Source: Bacillus sp. HNG
Lineage (GTDB): Bacteria; Bacillota; Bacilli; Bacillales; Bacillaceae_L
DNA length: 64,000 bases
Direction of reading: 5' to 3'
Assembly: GCF_003400205.1 (NCBI RefSeq)
Contig: NZ_QUQV01000008.1
Coordinates: forward strand, 124,001-188,000
In this document: positions 12,698 to 21,656 of the stretch, piece after piece
Layout: each line of letters starts with the position of its first letter
Position numbering within the stretch: position 1 is the first letter of the stretch
Position numbers and translations under genes: made by a program
The notes under the pieces: generated by a model
The model's database searches: none
The model's input: only the letters and a program-made list of their open reading frames with translations
What the model was told of the DNA's origin: nothing

Positions 12698-13614
12698 TGA
12701 TTTCCCTCCTTTAAAACAGAATTGGAAATCGCTAAGTCTTGGACTTCCTTCTTTTTATCTCGCAGCATGATATATTCGACGACCAAGCCTTTTTTCATTC
12801 CAAAAAATAAGGATAATAGAAAAATAGAACCTGATGTGACGACAATGAATGGGCCTGTTGGTAAACTGACACCTAGCGCACTTATCGTCGTACCTACAGC
12901 ACCCGAGATTCCTCCAAAAATTCCTGATAACCACATCATCGTCTTAAAGGAATGTGTCCAGTATCTCGCACTAACAGGCGGAATGATGAGTAGAGCGGAC
13001 ATTAGAATCACGCCAACAGCCTGTATGCCTATCACAACTGTTAGGACTAGTAACATTAAATAAATGAAATTCATTCCTTTTATTGATAGGTTTAGACCTT
13101 TCGCAAAGTCAGGGTCAAAGAGGAATAATTTCCATTCTTTAAAGCCGATGATAACAGTCAAAATGACGGCTACTGCAAGGATAGACATTGTCATAACATC
13201 TGACGAAACCATTGAGGCCGCCTGACCGAATATAAAATGATTCAACCCCGCTTGATTTCCTTCACTACTCTGATTGACAAGTGTAAGCAGGACAATTCCG
13301 CCGCCAAAAAATACCGCTAAAATCATTCCCATTGCTGTATCTTCTGTAATCCGAGTGTTTGATTTTATGAACATGATGCATACTGCTCCAACAAGAGCAC
13401 TTAGAGCAGCTCCTATAATCAATACATGCAAATCCTTTACTTGGAAGATAAGAAACGCGATTACAACACCAGGAAGAGCTGCATGAGATAAAGCATCACT
13501 CATGAGACTTTGTTTTTTCCAATAAGCCAAGCAACCAACTAAACCAGAGGCAATTCCAAGAAGCAGTGTGCTAAATAATACCCATTGAAAGTTACTTGAA
13601 AGTAGGATGGACAA
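12694..13614 (-). CDS. mntC: Metal ABC transporter permease (MntC type, ABC-3 family)
   Basis: The 306-residue integral membrane protein of the ABC-3 family has eight to nine predicted segments. The N-terminal half contains the family-typical YWKKQSLMSDALSHAALPGV. It forms the transmembrane channel with MntD. It overlaps the upstream ATPase gene by 23 bp and the downstream permease by 4 bp, so the whole set is translationally coupled. The C-terminal hydrophilic tail of about 30 residues is unremarkable. Confidence 0.9.
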   Translation of the reverse strand: MSILLSSNFQWVLFSTLLLGIASGLVGCLAYWKKQSLMSDALSHAALPGVVIAFLIFQVKDLHVLIIGAALSALVGAVCIMFIKSNTRITEDTAMGMILAVFFGGGIVLLTLVNQSSEGNQAGLNHFIFGQAASMVSSDVMTMSILAVAVILTVIIGFKEWKLFLFDPDFAKGLNLSIKGMNFIYLMLLVLTVVIGIQAVGVILMSALLIIPPVSARYWTHSFKTMMWLSGIFGGISGAVGTTISALGVSLPTGPFIVVTSGSIFLLSLFFGMKKGLVVEYIMLRDKKKEVQDLAISNSVLKEGNQ

Positions 13615-14347
13615 TTTCGCTTCCCCCTTTTAACCAACGAACAGCTCCACCGTAAGCTTTTTCAATATTATTTATGGTGAAAGTTGAAGGGACATCCCCA
13701 TGTGCAATAACGGTACGATTTAAAAATAAAACTTGATCAAAGTAATCTTCCACGGTCTGAAGGTCATGGTGGACAACGAGTACGGTTCTTCCCTCATTTT
13801 TTAATTCCTTTAAAATGGTCATAATGGCTCGCTCTGTAGCCGCATCGACACCTGCAAGTGGTTCATCCATAAAATACAAATCAGCTTCTTGAATCAGGGC
13901 TCTTGCTAAGAAGACCCGTTGCTGCTGCCCGCCTGATAATTCACTAATTTGGCGGTTGGCATAATCAGCCATCCCCACTTTATCCAATGCCTCAAGAGCC
14001 TTTTCTTTATGGCGCTTATTTGGCCACTTCACCCATCCTATTTGTCCGTACATTCCCATCATCACCACATCTAATGCGTCTGTAGGAAAGTCCCAATCCA
14101 CAGATCCCCGTTGTGGTACGTATCCAACCTTTGCTTTTACCTTTTTTAAAGCTGTGCCGAAAAAGGAAGTTGCACCTGATAATCGGGGATGTAGGTCTAG
14201 CAATACTTTGATTAAGGTTGATTTTCCAGCACCATTTGGTCCAACGATACTTGTAAGTGAGCCTTGCTTGATTGCAAATGAAACATCATGAAGAACTGTA
14301 TTTTTACGATAAGCTGCACTAAGCCCATCCACATGAAGAACATCCAT
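13592..14347 (-). CDS. mntB: Metal ABC transporter ATPase (MntB type)
   Basis: The 251-residue ABC ATPase has Walker A GPNGAGKS near residue 37, signature LSGGQQQR near 140, Walker B LYFMDEP near 160 and a switch His in VVHHD. It powers import through the two ABC-3 permeases encoded downstream. The ATG overlaps the binding-protein stop by one base (TAATG). It is close in organisation to B. subtilis mntB and ZnuC/TroB proteins. Confidence 0.93.
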   Translation of the reverse strand: MDVLHVDGLSAAYRKNTVLHDVSFAIKQGSLTSIVGPNGAGKSTLIKVLLDLHPRLSGATSFFGTALKKVKAKVGYVPQRGSVDWDFPTDALDVVMMGMYGQIGWVKWPNKRHKEKALEALDKVGMADYANRQISELSGGQQQRVFLARALIQEADLYFMDEPLAGVDAATERAIMTILKELKNEGRTVLVVHHDLQTVEDYFDQVLFLNRTVIAHGDVPSTFTINNIEKAYGGAVRWLKGGSEIVHPTFK

Positions 14348-15300
14348 TATTTAACACTCCTTGTAAGTCCATCGTATACCGTATTTACATTGTGACGATA
14401 CATTCCTAAATAGGTACCTTCCTCAGTTCCAGCTTTGCCCATTGCATCTGAGAAAAGCTCACCACCCAACTTCACATCTAAGCCCTTTTTGGCCGCACCT
14501 TCAATGACTGCCTTGATTGAGTTTTGGTTGATGCTGCTCTCTACAAATACGGAAGGTACCTTTTTTTCAAATAACAAATCTACTGTCGATTGAATATCGG
14601 ATAACCCAACCTCATCCTCTGTACTCAATCCTTGTAGGCCCACAACCTCGATGTCATACATGCGACCGAAGTAACCAAATGCGTCATGTGCTGTTACAAG
14701 GACACGTTGTTCTTTTGGAATACTCGACATTTTGCTTATCGCTTCTGCCTTCAATTCATCTATTTTTGTGAAATATGTTTGCTTGTTTTGTTCAAAATAG
14801 TCAGCATCCTCGGGTGAATACTGTTTTAATTCTTCGGTTGCACTTTCTAATGCATCCTTCCATAGGTCTAAGTCAAACCAAATATGCGGGTCAATTGCAC
14901 CCCCTGCATCCTTCAATAAGCGGTCCTTATCAACTGACTCACCTATTGCAAGTATCCGTTTTGATTCTTTTAATTTCTCGAATATTTCTCCCATTCTTCC
15001 TTCAAGGTTTAGGCCACTGTATAAAATCATGTCTGCATTTTGAAGTTTCGAAATATCACCTTGTGTCGCTTGGTACAAATGTGGGTCGACTCCTGGTCCC
15101 ATTAGGCTAATTACCTCCACTCGATCACCACCGATTATTTGCATTGGCTGACCAATCTGCGCGATTGTCGTGACGATTTGAATCGCTTCATTTGTTGACT
15201 CTTCATTCGTTTGAGTTTCTGAACTAGCACAACCCATTAAAGACACGATTATGGCTAATCCTAAGATAAATAGACTGAAACCTGTTTTTCGTTTTTTCAT
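14347..15300 (-). CDS. mntA: Metal-binding lipoprotein of an ABC importer (MntA/PsaA/TroA family)
   Basis: The start is taken at the ATG at 15300 because an in-frame ATG at 15321 overlaps the AAGGAGG ribosome site; the product is then 317 residues. A lipoprotein signal with lipobox SLMGC is followed by a cluster A-I metal-binding protein. Candidate ligands are the His of DPHLYQ, the His of DPHIWF, a Glu in the TEDEVGL segment and the Asp of LFSDAMG, the usual two-His/Glu/Asp set of Mn/Zn-binding family members. It is the first gene of the operon, preceded by a promoter with two DtxR-type operators. Confidence 0.92.
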   Translation of the reverse strand: MKKRKTGFSLFILGLAIIVSLMGCASSETQTNEESTNEAIQIVTTIAQIGQPMQIIGGDRVEVISLMGPGVDPHLYQATQGDISKLQNADMILYSGLNLEGRMGEIFEKLKESKRILAIGESVDKDRLLKDAGGAIDPHIWFDLDLWKDALESATEELKQYSPEDADYFEQNKQTYFTKIDELKAEAISKMSSIPKEQRVLVTAHDAFGYFGRMYDIEVVGLQGLSTEDEVGLSDIQSTVDLLFEKKVPSVFVESSINQNSIKAVIEGAAKKGLDVKLGGELFSDAMGKAGTEEGTYLGMYRHNVNTVYDGLTRSVK

Positions 15301-15333
15301 TTTTATAGTTCCTCCTTGCATTAATGAAGAAAT

Positions 15334-15437
15334 GTTGCATTAAGGAAACTTTTTGATTAAAAAAATTTAGTATGTTTTTATGGGCGCTAAATTGTTTCCT
15401 TAAGGAAAGATTAATTCCTATAGGCAAGTCTTGTCAA
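15334..15437 (-). promoter_or_regulatory. mnt operon promoter with two DtxR/MntR-type operators
   Basis: On the minus strand TTGACA (15432-15437) is followed 17 bp later by a weak -10 (TTAATC, 15409-15414). Directly after it lies the perfect palindrome TTTCCTTAAGGAAA (15395-15408), covering the start-site region. A second, imperfect copy, GTTTCCTTAATGCAAC on the minus strand, lies at 15334-15349, 60 bp away. Both have the form expected for a DtxR/MntR-family site, so metal-dependent repression is likely. Confidence 0.75.
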
Positions 15438-15524
15438 GTACTTTTTGAAAAATACTACGTTTTCTTTATGGTGTTGGACTAGGGGGGATGATTGTGATTT
15501 TGTTGCAAATGTTTTTAGCTGGGT

Positions 15525-15568
15525 ATGAAGGACTTTCGGACGCTACTTCCGCTCGCAATTGTCTTCAT
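15525..15568. repeat. Single dispersed copy of the 52-bp hairpin unit
   Basis: ATGAAGGACTTTCGGACGCT begins a unit ending GTCTTCAT with an internal GC-rich inverted repeat, clearly related to the 10498-11113 array. The right flank TTTACAAAAACAA also matches the flank of the array end (CTTACAAAAACAA), so both share one longer ancestral element. It lies about 35 bp beyond a terminator, like the array. Confidence 0.8.
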
Positions 15569-15604
15569 GTTTACAAAAACAAAAAACAAAAACGACCAAA
15601 CACA

Positions 15605-15637
15605 AAAAGCCGATTTCCCACATAGAAGGAAATCGGC
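15605..15637 (-). terminator. Terminator after the first Bce-type permease gene
   Basis: GCCGATTTCC pairs with GGAAATCGGC around a loop of about 10 nt and is followed on the minus strand by TTTTTGTG. It lies a few bases past the permease stop. Confidence 0.85.
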
Positions 15638-15643
15638 CAAATC

Positions 15644-17581
15644 TTACAACGCTTCTCTAATCAATTTTTTATAGTACATCACGGACAGAATTCCGAAGAT
15701 AGAGTACAGCAATGTATAGAAGACCATGACGATAATCATCGGTGTCCATAGCTCGGTTCCGAAGAAGAACCAGCCTGATTTTACTGCGAAGTAGCTATGA
15801 CATAGCCCAACGATTAATGGGATGCCAAAGTTGAACAATTGTTTCGCCTTGATTCCGTTTAATAAATCCGTTCTTGTAAACCCTAGTTTACGTAAAATCG
15901 TGTAGCTGCCTTTTTCCTCTTCACCTTCATCCATTTGCTTAAAGTACAGGATGCAACCCGATGTAATTAAGAAGGTTAATCCGAGAAATCCAACGATAAA
16001 CATCATAAAGCCCATGTTTTGTTTTTGCATTGTTAAAATATCGAGCTGTGACTGATGTCCTGCCCATTGTCCTAATTCAAGGTCATTGAAAAGTTGATTA
16101 GCTTCTTGTAGCTCAGACCTTTTGTCAATATCAATTCCGACATACACAGGAAACTCATTAAACACTTCCGGATCAACATCTGCGGCTAATTGCTGGTATA
16201 CCTTGTCATCGACAACAGCAACTGGGAATCCTCCGCCTGTTAATCGCAATGGAAGCAACCGTATATCCTCATACTTAAGATAATTCAACTCGAAGGTTTT
16301 GGTTTTTCCGGACATGGTAAAAGTTCCAGTCTTAAAGGTCATGAATGCTTGTATGGCTGAGTTGCTATTTACGAACACCGATTCATTTTCAGCAACATCA
16401 ATATTCTCGACAAAACGATCCGATACAACTGTCATTGGAGCTGTGAGATCCAATAACTCTGTGTCTTCAATCTCTAGGACATTCGATAGATCCGTTTTTA
16501 CATTCATCAAATCAATCTCAGTTTTTGTATAGCTAATGTGCGCATCATCCAAAATATCCGTAAATTGGTTCGCGCGCTCCTCATTCGGAATCGAAAAGTC
16601 ATTCACGACAGACTCTCCCGCTGCTTTTTCAGCCGAATAATACGAAATGTAAGTGAGCGATAACAACCCGAGTGCCAATGCAGAAACGGTTGTTATCACG
16701 GTTAGCAATACCGAATTCGATCTCATCCGGAACATAATTGATGATAATGACAACACTTTATTAACCGAGAGATATCCGTTATCCTTTTTACGAATCAGAT
16801 TAAAAATAAATCGAATCGAGCCCTTGTAAAAGAAATACGTTCCGATAATCACGGACCCAAGAATCACCAACATCACCATAAACATTTGCTCCATCATCTT
16901 AAACTGACCATCAAATAATTTAGTAGATAAATAATAGCCAAAGATGATAAGTGCAAGTCCGAGAATCCCCATAATAACTTCAAGGACAGAGACCTTTCGT
17001 TTTCGCTCTTCAGATGTTGATGTGCTATGGAACAATGATAAAATCTGTTGTCTTTTAATAAACAAAGCATTCAACAACATAATCACAATATAAATAGCTG
17101 CAAATACAATCACCGTTTGTACGAGGGCTTCTGTTGAAAATCGCAATTTTGCGACCTCATCAATCCCAATGATTTTTAAAAGAATCATCATCACGAGTTT
17201 CGATGAAACAAAACCGAGGAAAATTCCAATGATCATTGACCCGAAATACAGAATCATATTTTCAGCACTCAAGATCCAAAACGTCTTTCTTTTTGAAATT
17301 CCGACAAGCTGGAACAAGCCAATTTCCTTCCCACGACGCTTAATAAATAATGTATTGGCATAGACAAGAAAGACCGTGACGATGCCAATTAGCATGACGG
17401 ACGCAGCTTTCATTGCGGCAGCCCCTTTAACCGACCCCTCTGTTACATCCATCGATGGGTCATACTGCAGTGTCACAAAGGCAAAATACAAAGCCACACT
17501 AAAGATTAGAGCAAACACATACAAGTAATAGTTTTTGATGTTCTTTACTAAATTTCGAAAGATGAGGCTTTTAAAGCTCAT
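15644..17581 (-). CDS. BceB-type ABC transporter permease (FtsX-like), module 1
   Basis: The 645-residue permease has the BceB/PsdB/YxdM layout: about ten membrane segments with a large extracellular domain of roughly 200 residues (about 310-515) between the seventh and eighth. Such transporters remove antimicrobial peptides that bind lipid II-cycle intermediates and act as sensors for the partner kinase. It overlaps the ATPase stop by 4 bp. A second, paralogous permease lies at 28885-30756. The peptide recognised cannot be predicted. Confidence 0.92.
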   Translation of the reverse strand: MSFKSLIFRNLVKNIKNYYLYVFALIFSVALYFAFVTLQYDPSMDVTEGSVKGAAAMKAASVMLIGIVTVFLVYANTLFIKRRGKEIGLFQLVGISKRKTFWILSAENMILYFGSMIIGIFLGFVSSKLVMMILLKIIGIDEVAKLRFSTEALVQTVIVFAAIYIVIMLLNALFIKRQQILSLFHSTSTSEERKRKVSVLEVIMGILGLALIIFGYYLSTKLFDGQFKMMEQMFMVMLVILGSVIIGTYFFYKGSIRFIFNLIRKKDNGYLSVNKVLSLSSIMFRMRSNSVLLTVITTVSALALGLLSLTYISYYSAEKAAGESVVNDFSIPNEERANQFTDILDDAHISYTKTEIDLMNVKTDLSNVLEIEDTELLDLTAPMTVVSDRFVENIDVAENESVFVNSNSAIQAFMTFKTGTFTMSGKTKTFELNYLKYEDIRLLPLRLTGGGFPVAVVDDKVYQQLAADVDPEVFNEFPVYVGIDIDKRSELQEANQLFNDLELGQWAGHQSQLDILTMQKQNMGFMMFIVGFLGLTFLITSGCILYFKQMDEGEEEKGSYTILRKLGFTRTDLLNGIKAKQLFNFGIPLIVGLCHSYFAVKSGWFFFGTELWTPMIIVMVFYTLLYSIFGILSVMYYKKLIREAL

Positions 17582-18333
17582 GCTCCCACCCCACCCAACA
17601 CGGCTTGCGTCTTAATGATATCGTTGAAGAAGTCTTGCCTGCTCTCCTCGCCACGATTTAATTTCGTAAAGATTTGACCATCCCTGATAAAAATAACGCG
17701 GCTGCAATAGCTTGCTGCTTGAGGGTCATGAGTAACCATGACAATCGTCGCTTCTCGTTTTTCGTTTAAGTCACTTAATTTATTCAGTAAGTCTGAGGCA
17801 GATTTCGAATCAAGCGCACCCGTTGGTTCATCCGCAAAAATAATGCTAGGCTCGTGAACGAAAGCTCGTGCTGCTGAAGTCCGTTGCTTCTGCCCACCTG
17901 AAATTTCATTTGGATACTTATCCCTCACCTCAAAAATACCTAATTCCTTTGCTACATCTTCAAACATGATTTGTGCAGCCTTCGGAGAAATTTTGTTAAC
18001 CGTCAATGGTAACATAATATTTTCTTTGACTGTTAATGTATCTAAAAGATGGTATTCCTGAAAAATAAACCCAAGATGACGTTTTCGAAACTCAGCTAGT
18101 TCTTTATCCTTCATACTCGTGAATTCCTTGCCTTCAACACGAATTGAACCAGAACTCACACGGTCAATCGATGAAAGCACGTTTAGCAAAGTCGTTTTAC
18201 CAGAGCCTGATGGACCCATGATCCCAACAAACTCCCCCTTTTTTACCTCTATATCAATTCCTTTTAAAACCTCTTGGCGGTTCCACTTGTTTCCGTACGT
18301 TTTAATTATTTTATTTGCCTCTAAAATATTCAA
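17578..18333 (-). CDS. BceA-type ABC transporter ATPase, module 1
   Basis: The reading frame extends to 18399, but the TTG at 18333 is chosen because AAGGAG lies 8-9 nt before it and the family N-terminus begins there ([14 protein letters not shown]). The protein then has 251 residues with Walker A GPSGSGKT, signature SGGQKQR and Walker [13 protein letters not shown], typical of the MacB/BceA class. It energises the overlapping permease. A palindromic BceR-like box lies about 85 bp upstream, overlapping the end of the kinase gene, which supports a separate inducible promoter for the transporter pair. Confidence 0.9.
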   Translation of the reverse strand: MNILEANKIIKTYGNKWNRQEVLKGIDIEVKKGEFVGIMGPSGSGKTTLLNVLSSIDRVSSGSIRVEGKEFTSMKDKELAEFRKRHLGFIFQEYHLLDTLTVKENIMLPLTVNKISPKAAQIMFEDVAKELGIFEVRDKYPNEISGGQKQRTSAARAFVHEPSIIFADEPTGALDSKSASDLLNKLSDLNEKREATIVMVTHDPQAASYCSRVIFIRDGQIFTKLNRGEESRQDFFNDIIKTQAVLGGVGA

Positions 18334-18354
18334 TCTTATCCACTCCTTATCTCT

Positions 18355-18434
18355 ATCATAGACAGGATTCGGCACTTTTTCCTTCGAATCAGCGAACAAA
18401 ACATGAAAGCATGTGACATTTTCGTCACATGCTT
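18355..18434 (-). promoter_or_regulatory. BceR-like box and possible promoter for the module 1 transporter
   Basis: AAGCATGTGAC (18407-18417) and its exact complement (18424-18434) flank 6 nt; the core TGACA-N4-CGTCA fits the BceR-type pattern TNACA-N4-TGTAA except in the third half. The arm contains the TGA stop of the kinase gene. A TATGAT -10-like hexamer (18355-18360) lies about 60 bp downstream with no good -35, as expected for an activated promoter. The same hairpin could also end the kinase transcript. Confidence 0.6.
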
Positions 18435-19429
18435 GTTAGCTTAAGAAAATCATTTTTCCTTGGAAAGGTTAACGTAAAAATCGTACCTTCTCCATATGTA
18501 GTCTGGACATTTATATGTATTTTTAACGGCTTGGCCGCATTTTTTGTAAGATAGAGACCCATGCCAGTTGCGGCATGATCCTGATGATCGGTTGTAGACG
18601 TGAAGCCTTTTTCAAAAATGCGTGACAGGTCTTTCTCTTTTATTCCACGGCCGTAATCCTGGATTTCCAGAATGACAGTTTCATTTTTTCGATAACTACG
18701 AATTTCTATTTCTGCGTTTTCACTGTATTTCACCGCATTTGTTAGGATTTGACGCAAAATAAATTGGAGCCATTTTCCGTCAGAGTACACCTCTGAAACC
18801 TCAAACGACATGTCAAACCCGATTCCCTTTTGGAAGCACCATGATTTTAATGATTGGATTTCTGGAATCAGTAGTTTCTCCAAATCAACCTTTTCGATAA
18901 AAAGGTCATTTTCCATGAATGGGATTCGGCGCTGATGCAGTTGTTGATCGAGCAACAAGTGAACCCGAAGCCATTCTGACATCAATTGCTCTTTTAACTT
19001 GTTATCTTCAACTCTTTCAATCATTAATTTCAAAGTTGTAAGTGGCGTCTTCACTTCATGAATCCAAGATAATAACTCATCTTTTTCCTGCTCAACACTT
19101 GTTGCATGATGGCTTATCTCACATAAATAAAAATGATGTTGCTGTTTGAGAGTGGATTCTACCATTTTTTCAAATGGAGTCTTTCCTTCTTGAAGACTAT
19201 CAACACCGACAATCGGGTCCCAATCATGAAGGTTTTGATAAAAGGAAACTTCCCGGTTGTAACGAATGATAAGAAATAATGTAAAAATGACAAAAAAGAC
19301 AAAGACAATATAGAGCATAGAACGAAATGACAGAGATGAGTCGAGGTAGCCAATCAATAGAATGAAGACCTGAAAAAGACAGAAAAATAGAATCCAACTG
19401 CGCCTTTCGATGAGAAACTTCTTGATCAT
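18425..19429 (-). CDS. BceS-type intramembrane-sensing histidine kinase, module 1
   Basis: The 334-residue kinase has two N-terminal membrane segments (about 12-28 and 36-54) separated by only a few extracellular residues, the hallmark of kinases that sense through a partner ABC transporter. The phospho-acceptor is His124 in [10 protein letters not shown]; the N box (ILTNAVKYS), DYGRGI and GMGLYLT follow. Its ATG overlaps the response-regulator stop by 4 bp, and the transporter genes follow directly. Phosphorylation of the cognate regulator should switch on the downstream transporter. Confidence 0.92.
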   Translation of the reverse strand: MIKKFLIERRSWILFFCLFQVFILLIGYLDSSLSFRSMLYIVFVFFVIFTLFLIIRYNREVSFYQNLHDWDPIVGVDSLQEGKTPFEKMVESTLKQQHHFYLCEISHHATSVEQEKDELLSWIHEVKTPLTTLKLMIERVEDNKLKEQLMSEWLRVHLLLDQQLHQRRIPFMENDLFIEKVDLEKLLIPEIQSLKSWCFQKGIGFDMSFEVSEVYSDGKWLQFILRQILTNAVKYSENAEIEIRSYRKNETVILEIQDYGRGIKEKDLSRIFEKGFTSTTDHQDHAATGMGLYLTKNAAKPLKIHINVQTTYGEGTIFTLTFPRKNDFLKLTSM

Positions 19430-20121
19430 TCCATGCCTACCTCTTCCCTTGCCAAATACCCTTGTCCAACTTTGGTTTCAATATGTTGACCAAGACCAAT
19501 TTCTTCTAGTCGCTTTCTCAGACGGTTGACGTTTACAGTTAGCGTGTTGTCACTCACAAAACGTTCGTCATCCCATAAGCTTTTAATGAGTTCCTCACGA
19601 CTGACAATTTGGTTCACGTTCTCGATTAGAATTTTTAATATAAACATTTCATTTTTCGTTAATTCAATTCCTCCGGCCTCATTTTGCACGGTGTTTTTTA
19701 CGTAATCAATAGAAGCCCCGTTCCAGATTTTTAAATGGATTTGCTGTTCAAGGCTATAGTTGTAGACTCTTCTAAGAACGGCTTGAATTTTCGCAATCAG
19801 GACGTCGAAATGAAACGGTTTTTGAACAAAATCATCGGCACCCAGTTGCATCGACATCACCATGTCGGTTGGATGATCCCTTGATGACAGAAAAATAATC
19901 GGGACCTTGGAGTGGGTTCGAATCATCCGGCACCAGTGAAAGCCATCAAACTTCGGTAATTGAATATCAATAATAACCAAGTCAGGCTGGATACTGGTAA
20001 ACTCCTTCATCACATTGCCGAAATCCTTGATTCCGTACACATCATATGACCATTGGGACAGACGCTCCCGGATCTCGTTATACAGTGTCACATCATCTTC
20101 AATCAACAATATCTTAAACAC
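19426..20121 (-). CDS. BceR-type OmpR-family response regulator, module 1
   Basis: The open frame extends to 20169, but its first 16 residues are encoded by a GGGACAG repeat element; the GTG at 20121, preceded by GGTGG, restores the normal family start (FKILLIEDD). The product is 231 residues: receiver domain with acidic pocket Glu8-Asp10 and phospho-Asp52, then a winged-helix DNA-binding domain from about 130. It pairs with the overlapping kinase. Likely targets are the palindromes at 18407-18434 and perhaps its paralogue's boxes. Confidence 0.9.
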   Translation of the reverse strand: MFKILLIEDDVTLYNEIRERLSQWSYDVYGIKDFGNVMKEFTSIQPDLVIIDIQLPKFDGFHWCRMIRTHSKVPIIFLSSRDHPTDMVMSMQLGADDFVQKPFHFDVLIAKIQAVLRRVYNYSLEQQIHLKIWNGASIDYVKNTVQNEAGGIELTKNEMFILKILIENVNQIVSREELIKSLWDDERFVSDNTLTVNVNRLRKRLEEIGLGQHIETKVGQGYLAREEVGME

Positions 20122-20140
20122 ACTACCACCAATTCCTTCT

Positions 20141-20167
20141 GGGTCAAAGGGACAGGTTCCGTGACCC
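20141..20167. repeat. GGGACAG hairpin element at the response-regulator start
   Basis: GGGTCA (20141-20146) pairs with TGACCC (20162-20167); the loop contains AAAGGGACAGGTTCC, also present in the element at the mntD stop. It adds a false in-frame extension to the response-regulator frame. Confidence 0.6.
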
Positions 20168-20289
20168 ACTATTTTATGGAGAGAACTCCATCACGTCTAG
20201 GGTTAGACTCCTACATAAATAATACCATAAACTACCACAAGAGGCCTGAACCCAATTATAGTTCAGGCTATGATATTTGGTGGGATTTG

Positions 20290-20531
20290 TGCGGTGGAGC
20301 CACGGTGAATCGTCCTTGTGGCGCTGGAGATTGTCCCGCGGGAGCTTCTAGAACTTGTCCCTATTGCACCTGTCCCAGGTGGAGCCATGAGATCCGTCCC
20401 TCTGGTGCCTTTCCCCTGGTGGAGCCACAAGAACCGTCCCTCTGGCACCCTGTCCCAGGTGGAGCCACAAGAACCGTCCCTCTGGCACCCTGCCCCTGGT
20501 GGAGCCACAAGAACCGTCCCTGTGGTTACTT
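20290..20531. repeat. 40-bp tandem repeat array downstream of gerC
   Basis: GGAGCCAC-type units start at 20381, 20421, 20461 and 20501, an exact 40-bp period, each with GTGGAGCCACAAGAACCGTC followed by CCT(C/G)TGG. More degenerate units precede them from about 20290. CCACA and TGTGG within a unit can pair. The array reaches the last codons of gerC. The frames open across it are low-complexity artefacts. Confidence 0.9.
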
Positions 20532-21656
20532 GCTGGTTTCGTTGACGGTGCCCATGCCTTTGATTTCGACTTCGACGGTTACGTTGATGTCGGCCTGTGA
20601 TAGGGCTTCTCCCCAATTTTCTTGGACTTTCTTGAAATGTTCGTATTCATAGGCTCTGGCGTAGATGCCAAATCCAATTGGGTCGATTTTATGACTTTGA
20701 ATTTTTTTAAACAATTTCTCATATTCCGTTTTCAACCGTTCCTCAATGATTTCCTTGATTTTCGCTTCATTTGTTTTCATATCCATAGATAATAGGCTTT
20801 CGAGAATAAGAATGGACATGGAGACTTTGACATCAAATTTAAACTTTTCCTTTTCGTGCGATGTTTTAATTTTGGACTTCACATTTGTTACCTCAAAACT
20901 CAGATCATGCTTATGAAAAATTCCGTCCTCATTATCAGTCGGTATTGTGATGGTTGTGTAACTAATTGGATGTTTCTGATTATGCTTTAAAAAAAGGAAT
21001 AATGTTGATTCTGATAAATCTAGAGAATCTGCATATTTCCCACGATTATCAAGCAACACGTTTCCAATTACTTCAACCCTTTCACCCTTTTTCACGTTGG
21101 ATAAAGCTGGTGTCACTCCCTTATCATAAAACTCAGAATGGAGCTGTTGAAGGGTCCCTTTTTCCGTCCGCGTTCGTTTATGATTTTTATCAATGACATT
21201 CTTTAAATACATGACAAGATAGGCATTGCTTTTCGGTTGATAGTAGATAACATCCGATACCTGACCGTCCACAACAACAACTCTTGTATTAAGCGAAAAA
21301 GTACTGTTCCTGTACAACGTATCTAATATTGGAAACCAATTTTCATGTTCCAAAACCTTTTTTCCCAATAAGAGGATCTGGATTTTCGCACCTGTAACCT
21401 CGCCACTTTCTACTGCATCAAAATACTTCTTAGAATCTCGTATCGTATCCGCTTTTGTGCGATATGTCTCGGTTTGAACCTTTGCTCCCTTATTAAATAC
21501 AGGGCTGGACTCATAGAAAACGAGATTATTGTCTTCATCAAGATCAATCCCTAAGATGAAGACAATCGTCGTATCTTCTAAAGGAACTTGGTATCCACAG
21601 CTAGTAAGCATCATTAAAAGTGGAAGGATCATAAAAGTATGGAAATAACGTTTCAT
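20526..21656 (-). CDS. gerC: Ger(x)C-family spore germination receptor lipoprotein
   Basis: The 376-residue protein has a lipoprotein signal with lipobox LTSC (Cys20) and the Ger(x)C fold throughout, ending in the conserved C-terminal domain. It is the C subunit of a nutrient germinant receptor in the inner spore membrane. The gene is last in a coupled A-B-C operon (overlap 4 bp with the B subunit). Its end abuts the 40-bp repeat array, with the final codons (GMGTVNETSK) possibly influenced by it. The nutrient recognised is unknown. Confidence 0.93.
   Translation of the reverse strand: MKRYFHTFMILPLLMMLTSCGYQVPLEDTTIVFILGIDLDEDNNLVFYESSPVFNKGAKVQTETYRTKADTIRDSKKYFDAVESGEVTGAKIQILLLGKKVLEHENWFPILDTLYRNSTFSLNTRVVVVDGQVSDVIYYQPKSNAYLVMYLKNVIDKNHKRTRTEKGTLQQLHSEFYDKGVTPALSNVKKGERVEVIGNVLLDNRGKYADSLDLSESTLFLFLKHNQKHPISYTTITIPTDNEDGIFHKHDLSFEVTNVKSKIKTSHEKEKFKFDVKVSMSILILESLLSMDMKTNEAKIKEIIEERLKTEYEKLFKKIQSHKIDPIGFGIYARAYEYEHFKKVQENWGEALSQADINVTVEVEIKGMGTVNETSK

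Noticed and set aside
20122-20169. Sixteen-residue N-terminal extension of the response regulator
   Set aside because: It is encoded by a repeat element; the GTG at 20121 with GGTGG upstream gives the normal family start.
20053-20652. 199-codon plus-strand frame across the 40-bp repeats
   Set aside because: It runs antisense to the response regulator, gerC and the array, has no ribosome site, and its product is repeat-derived low-complexity sequence.
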